This document shows, piece after piece, positions 1 to 13,559 of a stretch of 64,000 nucleotides of DNA. The stretch is from Mucidula mucida (Eukaryota; Basidiomycota; Agaricomycetes; Agaricales; Physalacriaceae). The notes beneath the pieces were generated by a model. It had not been told where the DNA came from and did not search any database. It saw nothing but the letters and a program-made list of their open reading frames with translations. A program made the position numbers and the translations under genes. The first letter of the stretch is position 1. Each line of letters starts with the position of its first letter. The stretch lies in the NCBI GenBank assembly GCA_015501055.1, contig JADNYV010000166.1:1-64000 (forward strand), written 5' to 3'.

Positions 1-1707
1 GCTATTCGAAAAGGCCATTCTTGGGGTCATGTATTCGGGTGACTGGCTCTCCTTAATCAAGGAAGTGTACGTCTTACTCGCCTGCTTGCAGAACGTCACT
101 GAGCTGTCTAAAGGCTTAATATGCGCACCACTATCAACATATATCGCTCCTTATACAAGTATATTACTACAGTAGACGGGGAATCTCCGTCGGGTCATGA
201 TGATACAGTGGACGAGCATCTCCGGTCAGGAGTCTATTTTGGGTATGGATTGAGCAGCCTTATCCTGTCCCTCCTTCCTTCCAAGGTGATTACCATCGTC
301 GAGATTTTTGGGTATCATGGCGATCGTACCGAGGCGCTCGACGTTCTCCAAAGAGCAGGTGGATGGTCGAAAGAATCCGAGGAACCTACGGTTTCCGCTG
401 CAGACGAGGGCATTCGCCGATTGCTATGTGATATGATGGTCTTAACATTTCATACTGTTCTTTCTAGCGTCACTTTCGACGGTATAGACATCACGATGGC
501 CGACAAGATTGTACGATGGAGCTCTCATCGCTATCCAAATAGCGTGTTCCTTTTGTGGGGCCAAGGTCGGCTCCTCGTCGTTCGCTCGCAGCCAAGGGAA
601 GCTCTGGTTTATTACAAGAAAGCCATCGCTGCCCAATCACAATACCAACTCTCTACGCCATGTCGTATTGGGAAATGGCGATAGCAAACTTGGCGTTATG
701 GGATGTGCCAGAGGCATGGCGTCCTGGCGTGACCTGGAGAGGGAGTCCTCTTGGAGCAAGGCCATTATAATACGGTCCGTCGTGCGTGATGTCTGCTTTC
801 AAGGCAGCGGTCCGACCCTGACAATGCGGCGCACCTTTTGGAGAGATCAACTCTCCGGTCTGTTACAGAAGATTGCAGGGAAGAGTATCCGTTGAAACTG
901 ACGTGTTGTCGCGACGTGCGCGGAAGTTTATGAAAAGAGCGTCGCTTGGTCCTCCCTGCCCTAGAGATTGGGTACATATTCCTCGCTATTACGCACGCTC
1001 CTCGAGAGGTCTTGGCGAAGAAAATGCTTCCTGAGATCAAGAGTTGTTTGGAGGGCATGAAAGGCCGGGAAACGCTAGGAGGATATCACGATGACCTATG
1101 TCTGTCTAAATTTCTAGAGGGTGTATGTCTGCGATATTTGGCGTACCCGGTCAGTCGTTTCTCGAAGCATTTCAACTTGCCATCGGTGTTGACTTTGTGA
1201 CAGGATGTTGAAGCCGTTTTGCCATCCGATTCACCGTCGGTCGAGGAGCTGACTGGTATGTCGGAGGCGGAGTGTGCCAAGCAAGCGGAGGCGCGTTCAC
1301 TACCGTTTTCGAACATGGACCAAGTATTGAGCTCGACCATCATGTTGTTTATCATGCTCGTGCGTCGAGTTTCTTACGAATACGTGACTGCTTTCTGACA
1401 GGCTGGTAGATTATGAGTATGGGAGATTCTTGTCACGTCATGGACAGGAGGACAAGGCTCGAGGGCAGTTTGAACTCGTCCTTTCGGGTAAGTGTCAACC
1501 ATCGATGTTTATCAAGTTCACGGTCATGTCTAATTGCTCTCAGGGAAACACCTCGAAGTTGGTCCTTCGGGGAAGAAGGGCAAGTATAGTTTGAAGGCAG
1601 GTTTTTAACGATTTTGCTTCACAGCCTTGTCCTTATTTGTTTCACAGGATATGTTGTATGTCCAAACGCATGCTGCATTGGAGGCATTGGGGAAACGACC
1701 GCTCTGA
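1..1707 (+). pseudogene. IML2/TTC39-family outer-membrane TPR protein, 5'-truncated and frameshifted
   Basis: The longest piece (121-684) reads GVYFGYGLSSLILSLLPSK and later GYHGDRTEALDVL, which resembles the conserved core of the Iml2/TTC39 family (mitochondrial outer membrane or cytosolic TPR proteins involved in inclusion or lipid-droplet handling). The homology continues only if the frame changes several times: near 109-112 (a TAA in the leading frame), near 640-660 (SYWEMAIANLALWDV lies in another frame), near 710-720 (ESSWSKA in a third frame) and near 940 (ALEIGYIFLAI), with a TGA at 1198. Plausible introns remain (donor 68, acceptor 93; donor about 1360, acceptor 1402; donor about 1490, acceptor 1545). 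The C-terminus ends at a TGA at 1705-1707 after QTHAALEALGKRPL, typical of the family end. The 5' end lies outside the window. Interpretation: a pseudogene, or a gene in a poorly polished stretch. The family call is by motif memory. Confidence 0.6.
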
Positions 1708-5069
<3,362 letters not shown>

Positions 5070-5094
5070 GACTTTTATCTCCTTCTTGGGTTTT

Positions 5095-5240
5095 TGGACT
5101 ATCGTATCTCTCCCTCTCCTCTCATCCGAGTCTCTACAGTCCTTACACTTAACTACATCCACTCCTTCATCGTGATGACCATTTTTCTTTATGATTAGTA
5201 TTCTTGGCACGGACTCAGCATCACGGACTGTATACATTTA
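5095..5240 (+). repeat. GMC 3'-flank module reused downstream of FunK1 genes
   Basis: The segment containing CAGTCCTTACACTTAACT and, further on, TTCATCGTGATGACC and TTGGCACGGACTCAGCATCA recurs in whole or in part at about 12,005-12,046, 22,670-22,706, 31,630-31,765 and 40,080-40,220 (plus), and inverted at about 50,240-50,385. At the non-GMC sites it follows FunK1 3' flanks. This shows that duplicated blocks were stitched from GMC and FunK1 neighbourhoods. Confidence 0.7.
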
Positions 5241-5469
5241 CAAGGATATAGCATAGTTGTACATACTGTCTGCACACTCGGTTTAATTGTAATTTATCTC
5301 TTTTTCTCACGAAGACTTGTCGAGAACTTGCGTTTTTGAAGTTGATTGAGGGCTAGAATTCATGGCCAAGTACATTCGAGGGAGGTTGCCTTGTCGACGC
5401 TTTCCTGTCGAGGAACACTCATCGGGTGCCATGAAAAGCGCTCTCAGCTAGTTCTGAACTTTGAAGCCG

Positions 5470-5690
5470 CAGCGGGCGCCAGGCGGAATGTTGACACGAG
5501 ATCACGTGCCTTGGTTATCACTGTAGAATCTAGAGCGCGCTAGCCTGGCGAATGTACTCAACGCCAGTTTCTGCCTTGGTACTCCATCCGTATATACCTG
5601 ATCATTAATTCAGTTCTGGAAAGCCGAATCTTCGGAGGCGCTTAGAATCGGTCGCGTCGAGTTTCAAGGTCAGCCTTCGCCTTGATGAGT
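5470..5690 (+). pseudogene. remnant of tyrosine-recombinase N-terminal region
   Basis: The stretch matches 49,136-49,370 nearly base for base (for example GCCTTGGTACTCCATCCG and GTATATACCTGAT). There it is the downstream part of an ORF that reads like the N-terminal SAM-like domain of a DIRS-type tyrosine recombinase. Here the frame is broken. It directly precedes the OMT remnant, and the same arrangement recurs inverted at 49,816-50,060. Identity as recombinase depends on the 48.9-49.4 kb ORF. Confidence 0.5.
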
Positions 5691-6165
5691 TAGGGATGAT
5701 AATGTGGCGTATGTTAGTCCAAGACTTTTTCGGAAAACGGCGCGTCCAAGGGGCTGATGTATATCTTCTGAGATCTATATTGCACGACTGGAGTGACGTT
5801 TACTGTGCGCAAATTCTCAACCGCCTTCGAGAAGCAGCACGTCCACGATCAAAGCTTGTGGTAATCGACGTAGTCCTTTCATACGCTGTTCAGTCTGATG
5901 GTGGCGTTCTTCTTGCGAGTCATGGTCATGCGAATTTTACGGGGCACGCGTACTCATGTACATGATTTATCCTCCGATACTACCTGTAATGTTGACTTTG
6001 GTGTTAGATGATGTCCATGTTTAAGTGATGGCCAAGAAAGGACACTGCCTGAGTTCGAGCGATTCTTTGAGGAGAGCGGCTGGCGGATGGAGAACGTGAA
6101 GCGTCCTGATATGTTATATCAGTCTTTCATTGTTGCAGTTCCTTCAGATGTATCTATGAATTGAA
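5691..6165 (+). pseudogene. SAM-dependent O-methyltransferase, 3' part only
   Basis: The segment 5696-5955 reads QDFFGKRRVQGADVYLLRSI then LHDWSDVYCAQILNRLREAA and KLVVIDVVLS. This is the C-terminal part of plant/fungal-type O-methyltransferases, including the HDW catalytic-base region (His of LHDW). A likely intron (about 5956-6006) leads to MMSMF-type sequence and then ERTLPEFERFFEESGWRMEN, the family C-terminus, ending with a stop near 6163. A small indel near 6031-6036 disrupts the start of the last exon. The N-terminal dimerisation domain and SAM-binding core are missing, so this is not functional. The last exon, without the rest, also sits upstream of every full-length FunK1 gene here. 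Confidence 0.7.
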
Positions 6166-6312
6166 AATGCGTTGTTCAAATCCGAGTCATTAGCATTGTG
6201 ATTCGGTTAATGGAAATGTTAGATCCCTCGTGCCGCAGCGGTCCGATTTTCGCTGAGTCCACACGGAGGTAATGCTAGCGAAATTCAATGCGTCCACACC
6301 TCGAGTCCACGT
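6166..6312 (+). promoter_or_regulatory. displaced distal promoter of the FunK1 gene at 9050
   Basis: The sequence matches the region between OMT tail and FunK1 promoter at 61,636-61,790 and 13,560-13,750, including CTCGTGCCGCAGCGGTCC and CACACGGAGGTAATGCTAG. It is cut off from its gene by the helicase element that starts at 6313, and continues at 8864. Confidence 0.65.
6304..6312. repeat. 9-bp target-site duplication AGTCCACGT (partner at 8864-8872)
   Basis: AGTCCACGT ends directly before TAGTCTG at 6313 and is repeated directly after AGACTA at 8864-8872. The paralogous promoter near 13,736-13,745 carries a single AGTCCACGT followed by CCACAGACCG, i.e. the empty site. Confidence 0.85.
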
Positions 6313-6439
6313 TAGTCTGATTTCAAACACCGGTCCCTTGCCGGGCCTCAAATTTTTAGTCCCGTGCATATCATGTGATGTAGTTACCCAGGGTTTGAAA
6401 ATAAATTAGCGCGACGGCCTCCATCTCAGATCGCCTCTC

Positions 6440-8534
6440 ATGGCTGCTTCTAACGCGTCAACATCGACATTTCGATTTGATTCTCTCGAGGGAAGAAGGA
6501 TATGTCGGGAATTGGCCCGTCCATATCTGAATTACGATCCTCACGACTATTCACTTGACGTCGGTGTCAAAATCATCGATGGCATCGATTGCTTGGTCCG
6601 AGCAGCTTGCGGCTCCGGCAAGACTGGTATCATGGCTCTCCTAGCTATAGTTCTCAAGAAGCTCGGAGATGACCCGACAATATATCCCTCCAAAACTATC
6701 CATCCACTGGTCGAAGACCCGGTTATCCTAGTGATCTGCCCCACCAACGCACTTGAGCAGGATCTAGTATGTATACATGGCCTTCAAGTAAGAAGTTCTC
6801 TCTGATACCTTCCTCCAGGAGAAGAAGCTCTGTATGTTCGGCATCCAGGCAGTGGCCGTGAACGCTGTTCTCACTGAGAAAGTGCGCACGGATCCTAGTG
6901 CTGATGGAGATATCTGGGACCTCGCGAAGGAAGCCACTGTTGTCCTTCTGTCACCAGAAATGTTGGAAGGAGATAAATCTCGCAACTGTTTTGATGATCC
7001 ATCCTTTCGGTCCCGTTTGTCCTTGCTTGTCGTTGATGAAGCACATCTGGTGTATGTATGGTCGAAGCTCTTCCGAAAGGCATATGGACGGATTGGTTAT
7101 ACACGAGCTCGTCTTGACAGTCGAGTTAGACTGCTCCTTCTTAGTGCAACACTTCGAGCAGGCGCCCCGTACAACGCAGTCATGAAATCATTCTCATTGA
7201 CGAAAGGATCATTCTTCGACCTTCACCGTTCCAATCTCAGACCAGAGATCCGCGTGACAACATCCATTATTCATTCACCTTTGAAAACCTCTCTCTCCTT
7301 CCCCGAACTTCGTTGGATTGTTGGGCTTCCCGGTATTTCTATCATCTTCACTCGCGATCGTAATCTTGCCTTGCGTATTGCCCTCTATCTCAAACTGGTT
7401 TCACCCGCATATGCCAGTACTATCCGCAAATGTGATGCGACAAACGAGTCGGACTATGATGACGAGACATTCAAAAGAGTCTTTGAAGACTGCAGTACAT
7501 CGAGCACTGGCCTTGTTCTTGTTGCGACGACCATCCTCACTCTGGGAATCGACATTCCGAATATCCAGCGTGTTTGCATTATAGACCCTATCGAACTTGA
7601 CGATGAGGTTTAACAAAAAGGTCGTCTTCTGCGGAAGAAGGTTGCAGGAGCCATTGCCGAGGCATATGTTTATGTCTCGCCAACTACGATGGTGCGCGCT
7701 GCGGAGATGGTTGCAGATGACAAGGCCGGTGTTCTTCGAAAGAAGGATAGCGAAACAAAGGAGGAGACGAAGGGCCTTAGCCTGAGTATGGCATATCGAC
7801 TTGTTGCTCCGTGTCAAAGCATTGAACAGGACCGTCAATATGACAATCCTGTCCTCGACCCACCATGTTTTTGCGAGTCGTGTTCGACGTTCATTGTGCC
7901 AGATGAACCTCCTCCGTGTCTATGCAGCGGGTGTCAGCCTGGTAAATGCGACAGGGATTGGATTATCGAACATCGTACCAGAATTGGACAAGCTGGGAAG
8001 AAAGCAGCTGAACAGGCCATCACGAAAATCCCGTACCTTCAAGGCATCTTGGCTGTTTCCTTGGTCCCGCGTCGCGGTATCGTGGAAAAGCCTATGCGCG
8101 ATTACCTGATAGAACGTCTTCATATCCTCCGGATAACGATGTTTGATCATCCTGCCGAGCTGTATACGCGTGGCGGGTTCTATACACCGGAGGACCTCAT
8201 TCCGGATGCTGTTATCGTCATCATCCTCGACAATTTCTTTGCTTTAACTACGGCTCATGTTCTCCACGAGTACACAAAAGCATACCAGCTTATGTGGGAT
8301 TGGGTCGACTGCATATTCACAGACATACGCGACAGTATTCCGCATCTGCTTAGCATCCATATGGAGACAGCTCAAGCGGAGAAGGTCAAGAGGCAGGCTG
8401 CCTCAGATAAAGCTAAGGAGAAACGGCGCGACGAGCGGGCACTGAAAACAGGAATTAGAAAGCATCTGCCGATACCGGATAAGCCAGATGGGTTTCGGGG
8501 ACAGCGATGGCGTTGGACCTTTCCAAACGGGTGA
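6440..8534 (+). pseudogene. RecQ-like DEAH helicase, copy A, stopped at motif VI
   Basis: Exon 1 is 6440-6766, the intron 6767-6818, exon 2 starts 6819. The product has Walker A (CGSGKTG), a motif Ia-like PTNALEQDL, DEAH (VVDEAH), motif III (LLSATL) and TILTLGIDIPN (motif V). A TAA at 7611-7613 replaces the CAA found in copy C, so translation ends just before motif VI (QQKGRLLRK). The rest of the frame, with a Cys-rich segment (CFCESC...CLCSGC) and a basic C-terminus, remains open to 8534. The truncated 368-residue product would lack the arginine finger and probably ATPase-driven unwinding. RecQ-type helicases unwind DNA 3' to 5'; the role here is unknown. Confidence 0.8.
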
Positions 8535-8808
8535 GAGCATAGCTGATGAATTAAGATAACATACTAATGATATAACATTAGAAAACAAACAACAGTAACT
8601 CTGAAATTGTGAGAAGTCTAGTAGTATGTGGACGATTTTGGGACTCGCCCGAGTCCATAAATATGAGGAGATGTACGGAAACAAGCAGCTAACGCTGTAA
8701 AACCGCGAGCGGAAAATCATCACGTGTTGCTTCCCCAAAAGGCGATTGGTCCCAAAAAGGCGATTGAATTGCAAATTCCGAGGCCCCGTAAGCACGCCGC
8801 GTTTGGAA

Positions 8809-8850
8809 GCAGACTCTATATACGCTTGTTCTCAAGCGTTTTGAGTCTGC
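8809..8850. other. nested hairpin at the 3' end of element A
   Basis: GCAGACTC (8809-8816) pairs with GAGTCTGC (8843-8850). Inside, ACGCTTG (8822-8828) pairs with CAAGCGT (8833-8839) around a TTCT loop. The same structure is at 19,470-19,511 and 30,119-30,160. It could act as a helicase-gene terminator or as a transposition end signal. Confidence 0.75.
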
Positions 8851-8872
8851 CTAGGGGAGACTAAGTCCACGT

Positions 8873-9049
8873 CCACAGACCGAATGCGGCAAAAGTGTCC
8901 AAATCGGGTAGCTGTGACTGGCATCCCATTGTGACACTTCGATCATTTGAACTTGTCCACTACCAATCTGGACGCGAACAAAGAGGCGCGTCGTCGTGCT
9001 ATAAAAGGGTGAGATCTTTGTCTCTTCGTTTCCCCATCACTTTCTCATC
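8873..9049 (+). promoter_or_regulatory. core promoter of FunK1 A1 with TATA box
   Basis: TATAAAAG lies at 9000-9007, 43 bp before the ATG at 9050. The block GACCGAATGCGGCAAAAGTG (about 8879-8898) and CATCCCATTGTGACA are nearly identical in front of all six FunK1 starts in the window, so the proximal promoter is conserved with the gene. Confidence 0.75.
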
Positions 9050-11737
9050 ATGCCGACTTCCCGCCAGCATCGGACCGCGCCCGGGAGACTACTTTCGACA
9101 CCGCGCAAAGGGACCAGGATGTCCCAACCAGGAGCTGCTACGCTCAAACTCGAGGATCAGCGCTTACATTGGAAGGAGTCTAGTGCTGGAAACACCGTTC
9201 AAGTCCCCGTTGAAACCTTCCTTGCCCATTATACCAATCTTCTTCACTCTCAGCGAGACACCGATGACCTGGTCTCCCACATTGAAGAAGGGCTCAAGGC
9301 AAAGCCTAAGACTTCGAACGGGGAGACAAAGCCTAGGACTTTGAACAAGGATGGCTGGGCCGCAACAAACTTTATAGGTCCTCACGAAGACACAGTTTTC
9401 AAGGGACTGGAGGGCATTGCAGAGGAGATCCACTCCCATTGCGAAACATGGAATAAGACGAAGCAGCATCCCAAGCTCCAGCAGCGCACGACTCGTCTCA
9501 TTTGTCAACCGAATCATACAACGGCTTCTGAGGTTCGTGGAGGATCTATGAAGACAGATGCCCGCTTCATCCTCAATGAAATCGTCTCCGATGAGAACGT
9601 TCCGACCTCGGCAGCTGTCGCTCCTGCTGAGTTCAAGACTCGCATGAACCCTAAGAATCAGATAGATGTATGTCTTTGGGCTTTACTGTGTTGACTCGTT
9701 TTGACCTGCGTTTTAGAACGAAAGCAAAATTATTGGAGCCGTCGGTCACATACTCTACAATGATCCGTGTCGACGCTCTGTGATCGCTTTCACCATCGAG
9801 GATCGTCTGATGCGCTTCTGGTACTTTTCGAGATCACACATCGCTGTATCCGCTCAATTCGATTATCACGCGGTGAGTTGATTTGTGCGCGTTTATATTT
9901 CGCTCTCTTATGCTTTATCTCAGAATCCCAGGCTCTTCATTCGTTTCGTCATCTTTATGACCTTTGCTTCTCTCGAAGATCTCGGTTACGATCCCACCGT
10001 TGAACGCGTTCGAGTCGGCGACTCGAAGAAAATTCAGTATCGCTTCACCATTGGCGACAAAGTGTACCAGACCACGGGGATCATTTATGAATTAAATCTC
10101 GACCTTGTCACTCGTGCCACGCGGGTATGGTCAGTTGTAGAGCTCGACTCCAACTACCTGGCAATCGGCACGCCCAAGGTGTTGAAGGACGTTTGGCTAT
10201 ACTTCGACGCAACACCGGAGTCGGACATCTACAACGCAATCTTCGCAGCCCTTCGGCAATTGGATGAAGATGGCAGCGTCCCCGAGAACGAGCGTCCTCC
10301 TCCGTTGCAGTCAGGCTCCTCCCTGGAGCAGGACGCGAAGCACTATTTCATGACGATCGTTTCAGACTCAGTGGTCATGATAAACGGCCAGCCGGACGAG
10401 GCACAAGAGCCACCGGCAGGTTACCTCGAGTTCTTCTATACCGAAGAAGAGGATAAGTTCGCGATGGAGGCTGCTCTAGAGGGCACTCAGCGCGGGGACG
10501 TCGACGGTAATACACCTACACTAAAGAGGGCAGATGGAGAGGCATATCCCCACAAGAAAAGGACGCATCGGCGAATTGTCTTTGCGGAGTTGTGCCACAC
10601 GCTCTACAGGGTCTCAACCTACGCCGCCTTTACGAAGGGACTGGCACAGCTTGTCTATGGTAATGTTCGAACAGTGCACTCTCTTCGACAGAGCTGACGC
10701 AGTTCTTTTATAGGTCTCGAATACATGCGCTTAGCGGGCTTTGTTCATCGCGATATCAGTCCCGGAAATTGCCTCATTTTCGAAGGCCAAACGAAGATCT
10801 CTGACCTTGAATATACCCGCCCGTATGCTGCTCCGGGCCATGGCGCTGCCCCCCTTACCGTATGTGCCCCTGTCAAACCTTCCAAAGCGTACGACTCACT
10901 GAGTATTAGGGCACTCCGGGCTTTATGGCAGTGGAGTATCAGATGCAGAAACATGAATTCAAACCAAAAGCCGTAAGGCATATCCTCCGCGGGGTCTCAC
11001 GGTTGCCCCAGCCTGCTCCGTGGTTCAGGTTCAACTTTCTCCATGACCTGGAGTCCGTCATTTGGATTTACCTTTGGTTCTTACTGGAAACTCTCCCGGA
11101 GTCATTCACCCCGTCCGAGATTGACCAGCATCGTATCCCTATCTTAATCCTCCGTCATAGGCTGTTCGACGGCTCCCTCAAAGCCTCTACTGAGCGTCTA
11201 GACTTCATCCTAGATTGCTCTACGGACGAATGGTGCGAGTATGATAACGTTATGGATGTTCTTAAAGCGGTGTTTGGCTCCGAATCCAAGATACCCGAAG
11301 GCTTGCAATCTTTTGCGTACCTGGCTGGCTGTTACACGGCGGTGGAATCGTCGAAGCCGCTTTGTCCAGAGTCGCCACACATGGCGCACTGGGATCGTAA
11401 AGTGTTCTTGCACGAGTACTACGAGGAGATTCACTCATACTTCATGGACGCGCACAATCACATCACAGACACGACTGAGAAAGCGCTGCCGATCAGGTAC
11501 ACTGAACAGGAGCGGCAGCACCGAGCTCAGCAGGCTGCAGGCGCCTCGAAGACTGGTTCCAACAAAAGGCCTCGGACTGGTACGGGCCGGGACAGTGAGG
11601 CGTATGTGCCGCCTGTACGGGAAGATGAAGACGATGATGATGATGAGGCGGAGGGGGAGAGGGCAGCGTCGCCGACGGAAGAGAGCCAAGATCGGAAGCA
11701 AAGAGGAAGAGAACCGTTCGGAAGCAGATTTTCTTGA
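9050..11737 (+). CDS. FunK1-type protein kinase-like protein A1 (827 aa, 5 exons)
   Basis: Exons: 9050-9667, 9717-9872, 9924-10659, 10714-10859, 10910-11737. All borders are GT..AG and the frame is continuous. Residues about 1-250 are a FunK1-type N-terminal region; VLKDVWLYFDATPESD in exon 3 matches the family's Lys-Asp-x-Trp N-lobe element. The catalytic loop HRDISPGN is at about 515-522 (Asp517, Asn522), the metal site SDLEYTR starts near 533 (Asp534), and GTPGFMAVE (553-561) is the APE-like segment. The tail has NKRPRT and long acidic runs, suggesting nuclear location. Compared with the copy at 36,927, one A is missing near 11,700, so the last residues differ (KQRGREPFGSRFS instead of a basic end). 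The substrate of FunK1 kinases is unknown. The helicase element sits in its promoter. Confidence 0.85.
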
Positions 11738-12046
11738 AAAGTGGTCGCTTATATACTAGATTTCTCCCAAGTGTTCCCTTGTATTCATGGTATATATGTT
11801 CACGTATGGCATGTCTGTTTCATGACTGCGTGATGCTCATCGCCTCAAGCTTTCGGACCATGCCACTGGCATCTGAAAAGTTCTTGTATTTCAAACTATT
11901 TGGCGTGTTCTGGCTGCTGAAGGAGATACAGAGAGCCGACACGACGTTGCTTGATTTAGATTTATTTATTGTCTTGAATCGACAGCTCAAGCTCAAGCTT
12001 CGTATCTGTCCTCTCCACTTTCGTCAACAGTCCTTACACTTAACTG
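11738..12046 (+). other. FunK1 3' flank, no gene
   Basis: This sequence is shared with 22,398-22,706, 31,366-31,700 and 39,612-40,150. It holds the gene's 3' UTR (run GTGGTCGCTTATATACTAGA) and ends in the module shared with the GMC 3' flank. Short ORFs here are not supported. Confidence 0.6.
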
Positions 12047-12870
12047 AGACTGACTATAACCTCAACAAGGGCGCGGCGAATCGGCGAAGCATTTTCTACA
12101 ACGTCGGGAAATCGTTATATATGAATTCGAGACTACACCGACTTCACATTTGTGTTGACTCAGTTGGTTCAAGGTAAAATCACTGGAGCCTCCCGCCAAG
12201 AAGAATAAGGCTCCATGGTTCAGATTCAACTTTCTCTATGACCTCGAGTCTGTCCTTTGTATCTCTGGTTCTTACTAGACACTCTCCAGGAACAGTTCAC
12301 GCCGGCGGAGTGCAGCCTGCACCGTACCGGGCCTCGCATATGCCTCAAGCGGACGCTGCTTGCTGGGGACTCCCTCCGTATTCCGGTTGACCGTATATTG
12401 TTCATGCAAGTTTGCCAGGAAGGCGTGAGGTTTTAGTGCTATGATGAAATCATCAGCGCTCTTATGGCGTGGACTCCAAGCTACCCAAAGCCTTGCAGTC
12501 CTTCTACTGTCTGGCCGGCTGTTATGGTGAGGTGGAGTCGTCGAAATCACTTCTTCCAGAGTCGCCAGGATGTGACGCACTGGGACCGTAAAGTGTTTTT
12601 GCACGAGTACTATCAGGACATCTACACTTACTTTATGGATGCGCACAAAGACACGACTGAGAAAGCGCTCTCAATTCGGGACATTGGCCACTGGGAGGAG
12701 AAGCACAGGGCTCAGCAGGGGCCAAACAAAAGGCCTCAAACTGCTCCGGACCAGTGCAATGAGGCGTACATACCGCCTGTTCGGGAGGAGGAGGGACTCA
12801 GAGCCACCGTCACCGACTGAAGAGAGCCAAGGTCAGAAGACAAAAAGGAAAAGAGACGGTCGGAAGTAGA
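12047..12870 (+). pseudogene. FunK1 fragment (C-terminal half, decayed)
   Basis: It begins at GAGACTGACTATAACC, followed by the equivalent of the late exon-3 region (NKGAANRRSIFYNVGKSLY). Then it jumps to a C-lobe piece (APWFRFNFLYDLESVL) that meets stops. From about 12,550 it reads THWDRKVFLHEYYQDIYTYF, KRPQTAPDQCNEAYIPPVRE, the usual FunK1 tail. The catalytic exon (HRD) is absent. The paralog at 40,630-42,505 has the same gross structure. Confidence 0.75.
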
Positions 12871-12989
12871 TTTCCTCGAATAGCCATCTCTGTCCATATT
12901 CCTTCCTAGTACATGCTGTTGTATTCATTGTATATGTGCACCTATTGACTTTCTCTTTGAGTGTCTTCTTGACTATCATCAAATAATCG

Positions 12990-13240
12990 ACTGAAAAGCG
13001 CTGCCGATCCAGTACACTGATCAGGAGAAGCTCAGGGCTCCGAGTCAGCAGGCCGCGCGCCCTCCCAATGCGGGGACCCCGAACAAAAGGCCTCGGACTA
13101 TTATGAACCGGGACAGTGATAAATATGCACCGCCTGTGCGGGAAGACGGAGACGGAGATGAGGATTCAGAGGAGCCGCCGTCACCGACCGAAGAGAGCCA
13201 AGTCAGGAAGACGAAGAAAAAGATACTCGGTCTCAGATAG
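12990..13240 (+). pseudogene. FunK1 C-terminal tail fragment
   Basis: The piece reads EKALPIQYTDQEKLR, TPNKRPRTIMNRDSDKYAPP, VREDGDGDEDSEEPPSPTEE and a basic end, which is the FunK1 tail without the kinase domain. It lies between a larger FunK1 fragment and the OMT tail that precedes the next intact FunK1. Confidence 0.7.
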
Positions 13241-13384
13241 ATTCCTTCAATAGGCATCCTTCTCTCGTATATATTTCTCTCAATGTGCTCTTGTATTTCT
13301 TGTATAGTGTCCATGATTAGTTATCATATTCTCTTTGGATGACTGTGTCATTTGGGTGGGAGCGTGGGTAATCTTCATGGTCGT

Positions 13385-13552
13385 ACTCAATGTCCATGTT
13401 CAATGGCCAAGAAAGGACACTGCCTCAGTTCGAGGCTTCCAGCGATTGTTTGAGGAGAGGGGCTGGAGGCCGGAGAGCGTGAAGCGCTCTTCAATGTCAT
13501 ACCAATCTTTCATTGTTGTAGTTCCTTCAGATGTACCTACGAATTCAGAATG
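13385..13552 (+). pseudogene. O-methyltransferase 3' tail upstream of FunK1 A2
   Basis: The segment reads FNGQERTLPE-like sequence broken by an indel, then RLFEERGWRPESVKRSSMSY, QSFIVVVPSDVPTNSE. It is homologous to 61,475-61,620. Several 1-bp indels distinguish it from the tandem partner at 24,040. Confidence 0.65.
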
Positions 13553-13559
13553 TATTGTT

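Larger units (their letters stand above)
6313..8863 (+). mobile_element. helicase-bearing transposon-like element, copy A (2,551 bp)
   Basis: The unit begins TAGTCTGATTTC and ends GGGGAGACTA, giving perfect 6-bp terminal inverted repeats with weak further similarity inside (GGGCCTC...AATTT near both ends). It carries one gene, a RecQ-like helicase, and has an 8+7 bp nested hairpin 13 bp from its 3' end. It is inserted about 177 bp upstream of the FunK1 start at 9050, between perfect 9-bp direct repeats. No transposase is visible. The 9-bp duplication falls in the range known for Mutator-like elements, but the short termini and cargo do not match a class I can name. Copies B and C lie at 16,975 and 27,623. 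Confidence 0.8.

Noticed and set aside
7600..7625. TAA in helicase copy A as part of an unannotated intron
   Set aside because: No GT..AG pair surrounds it, and copy C reads straight through with the conserved motif VI.
6313..8863. Helicase unit as a Helitron (helicase gene, 3' hairpin, CTAG near the end)
   Set aside because: The encoded protein has RecQ/DEAH-type motifs and no Rep nickase region. The unit has inverted termini and makes 9-bp target-site duplications, which Helitrons do not.
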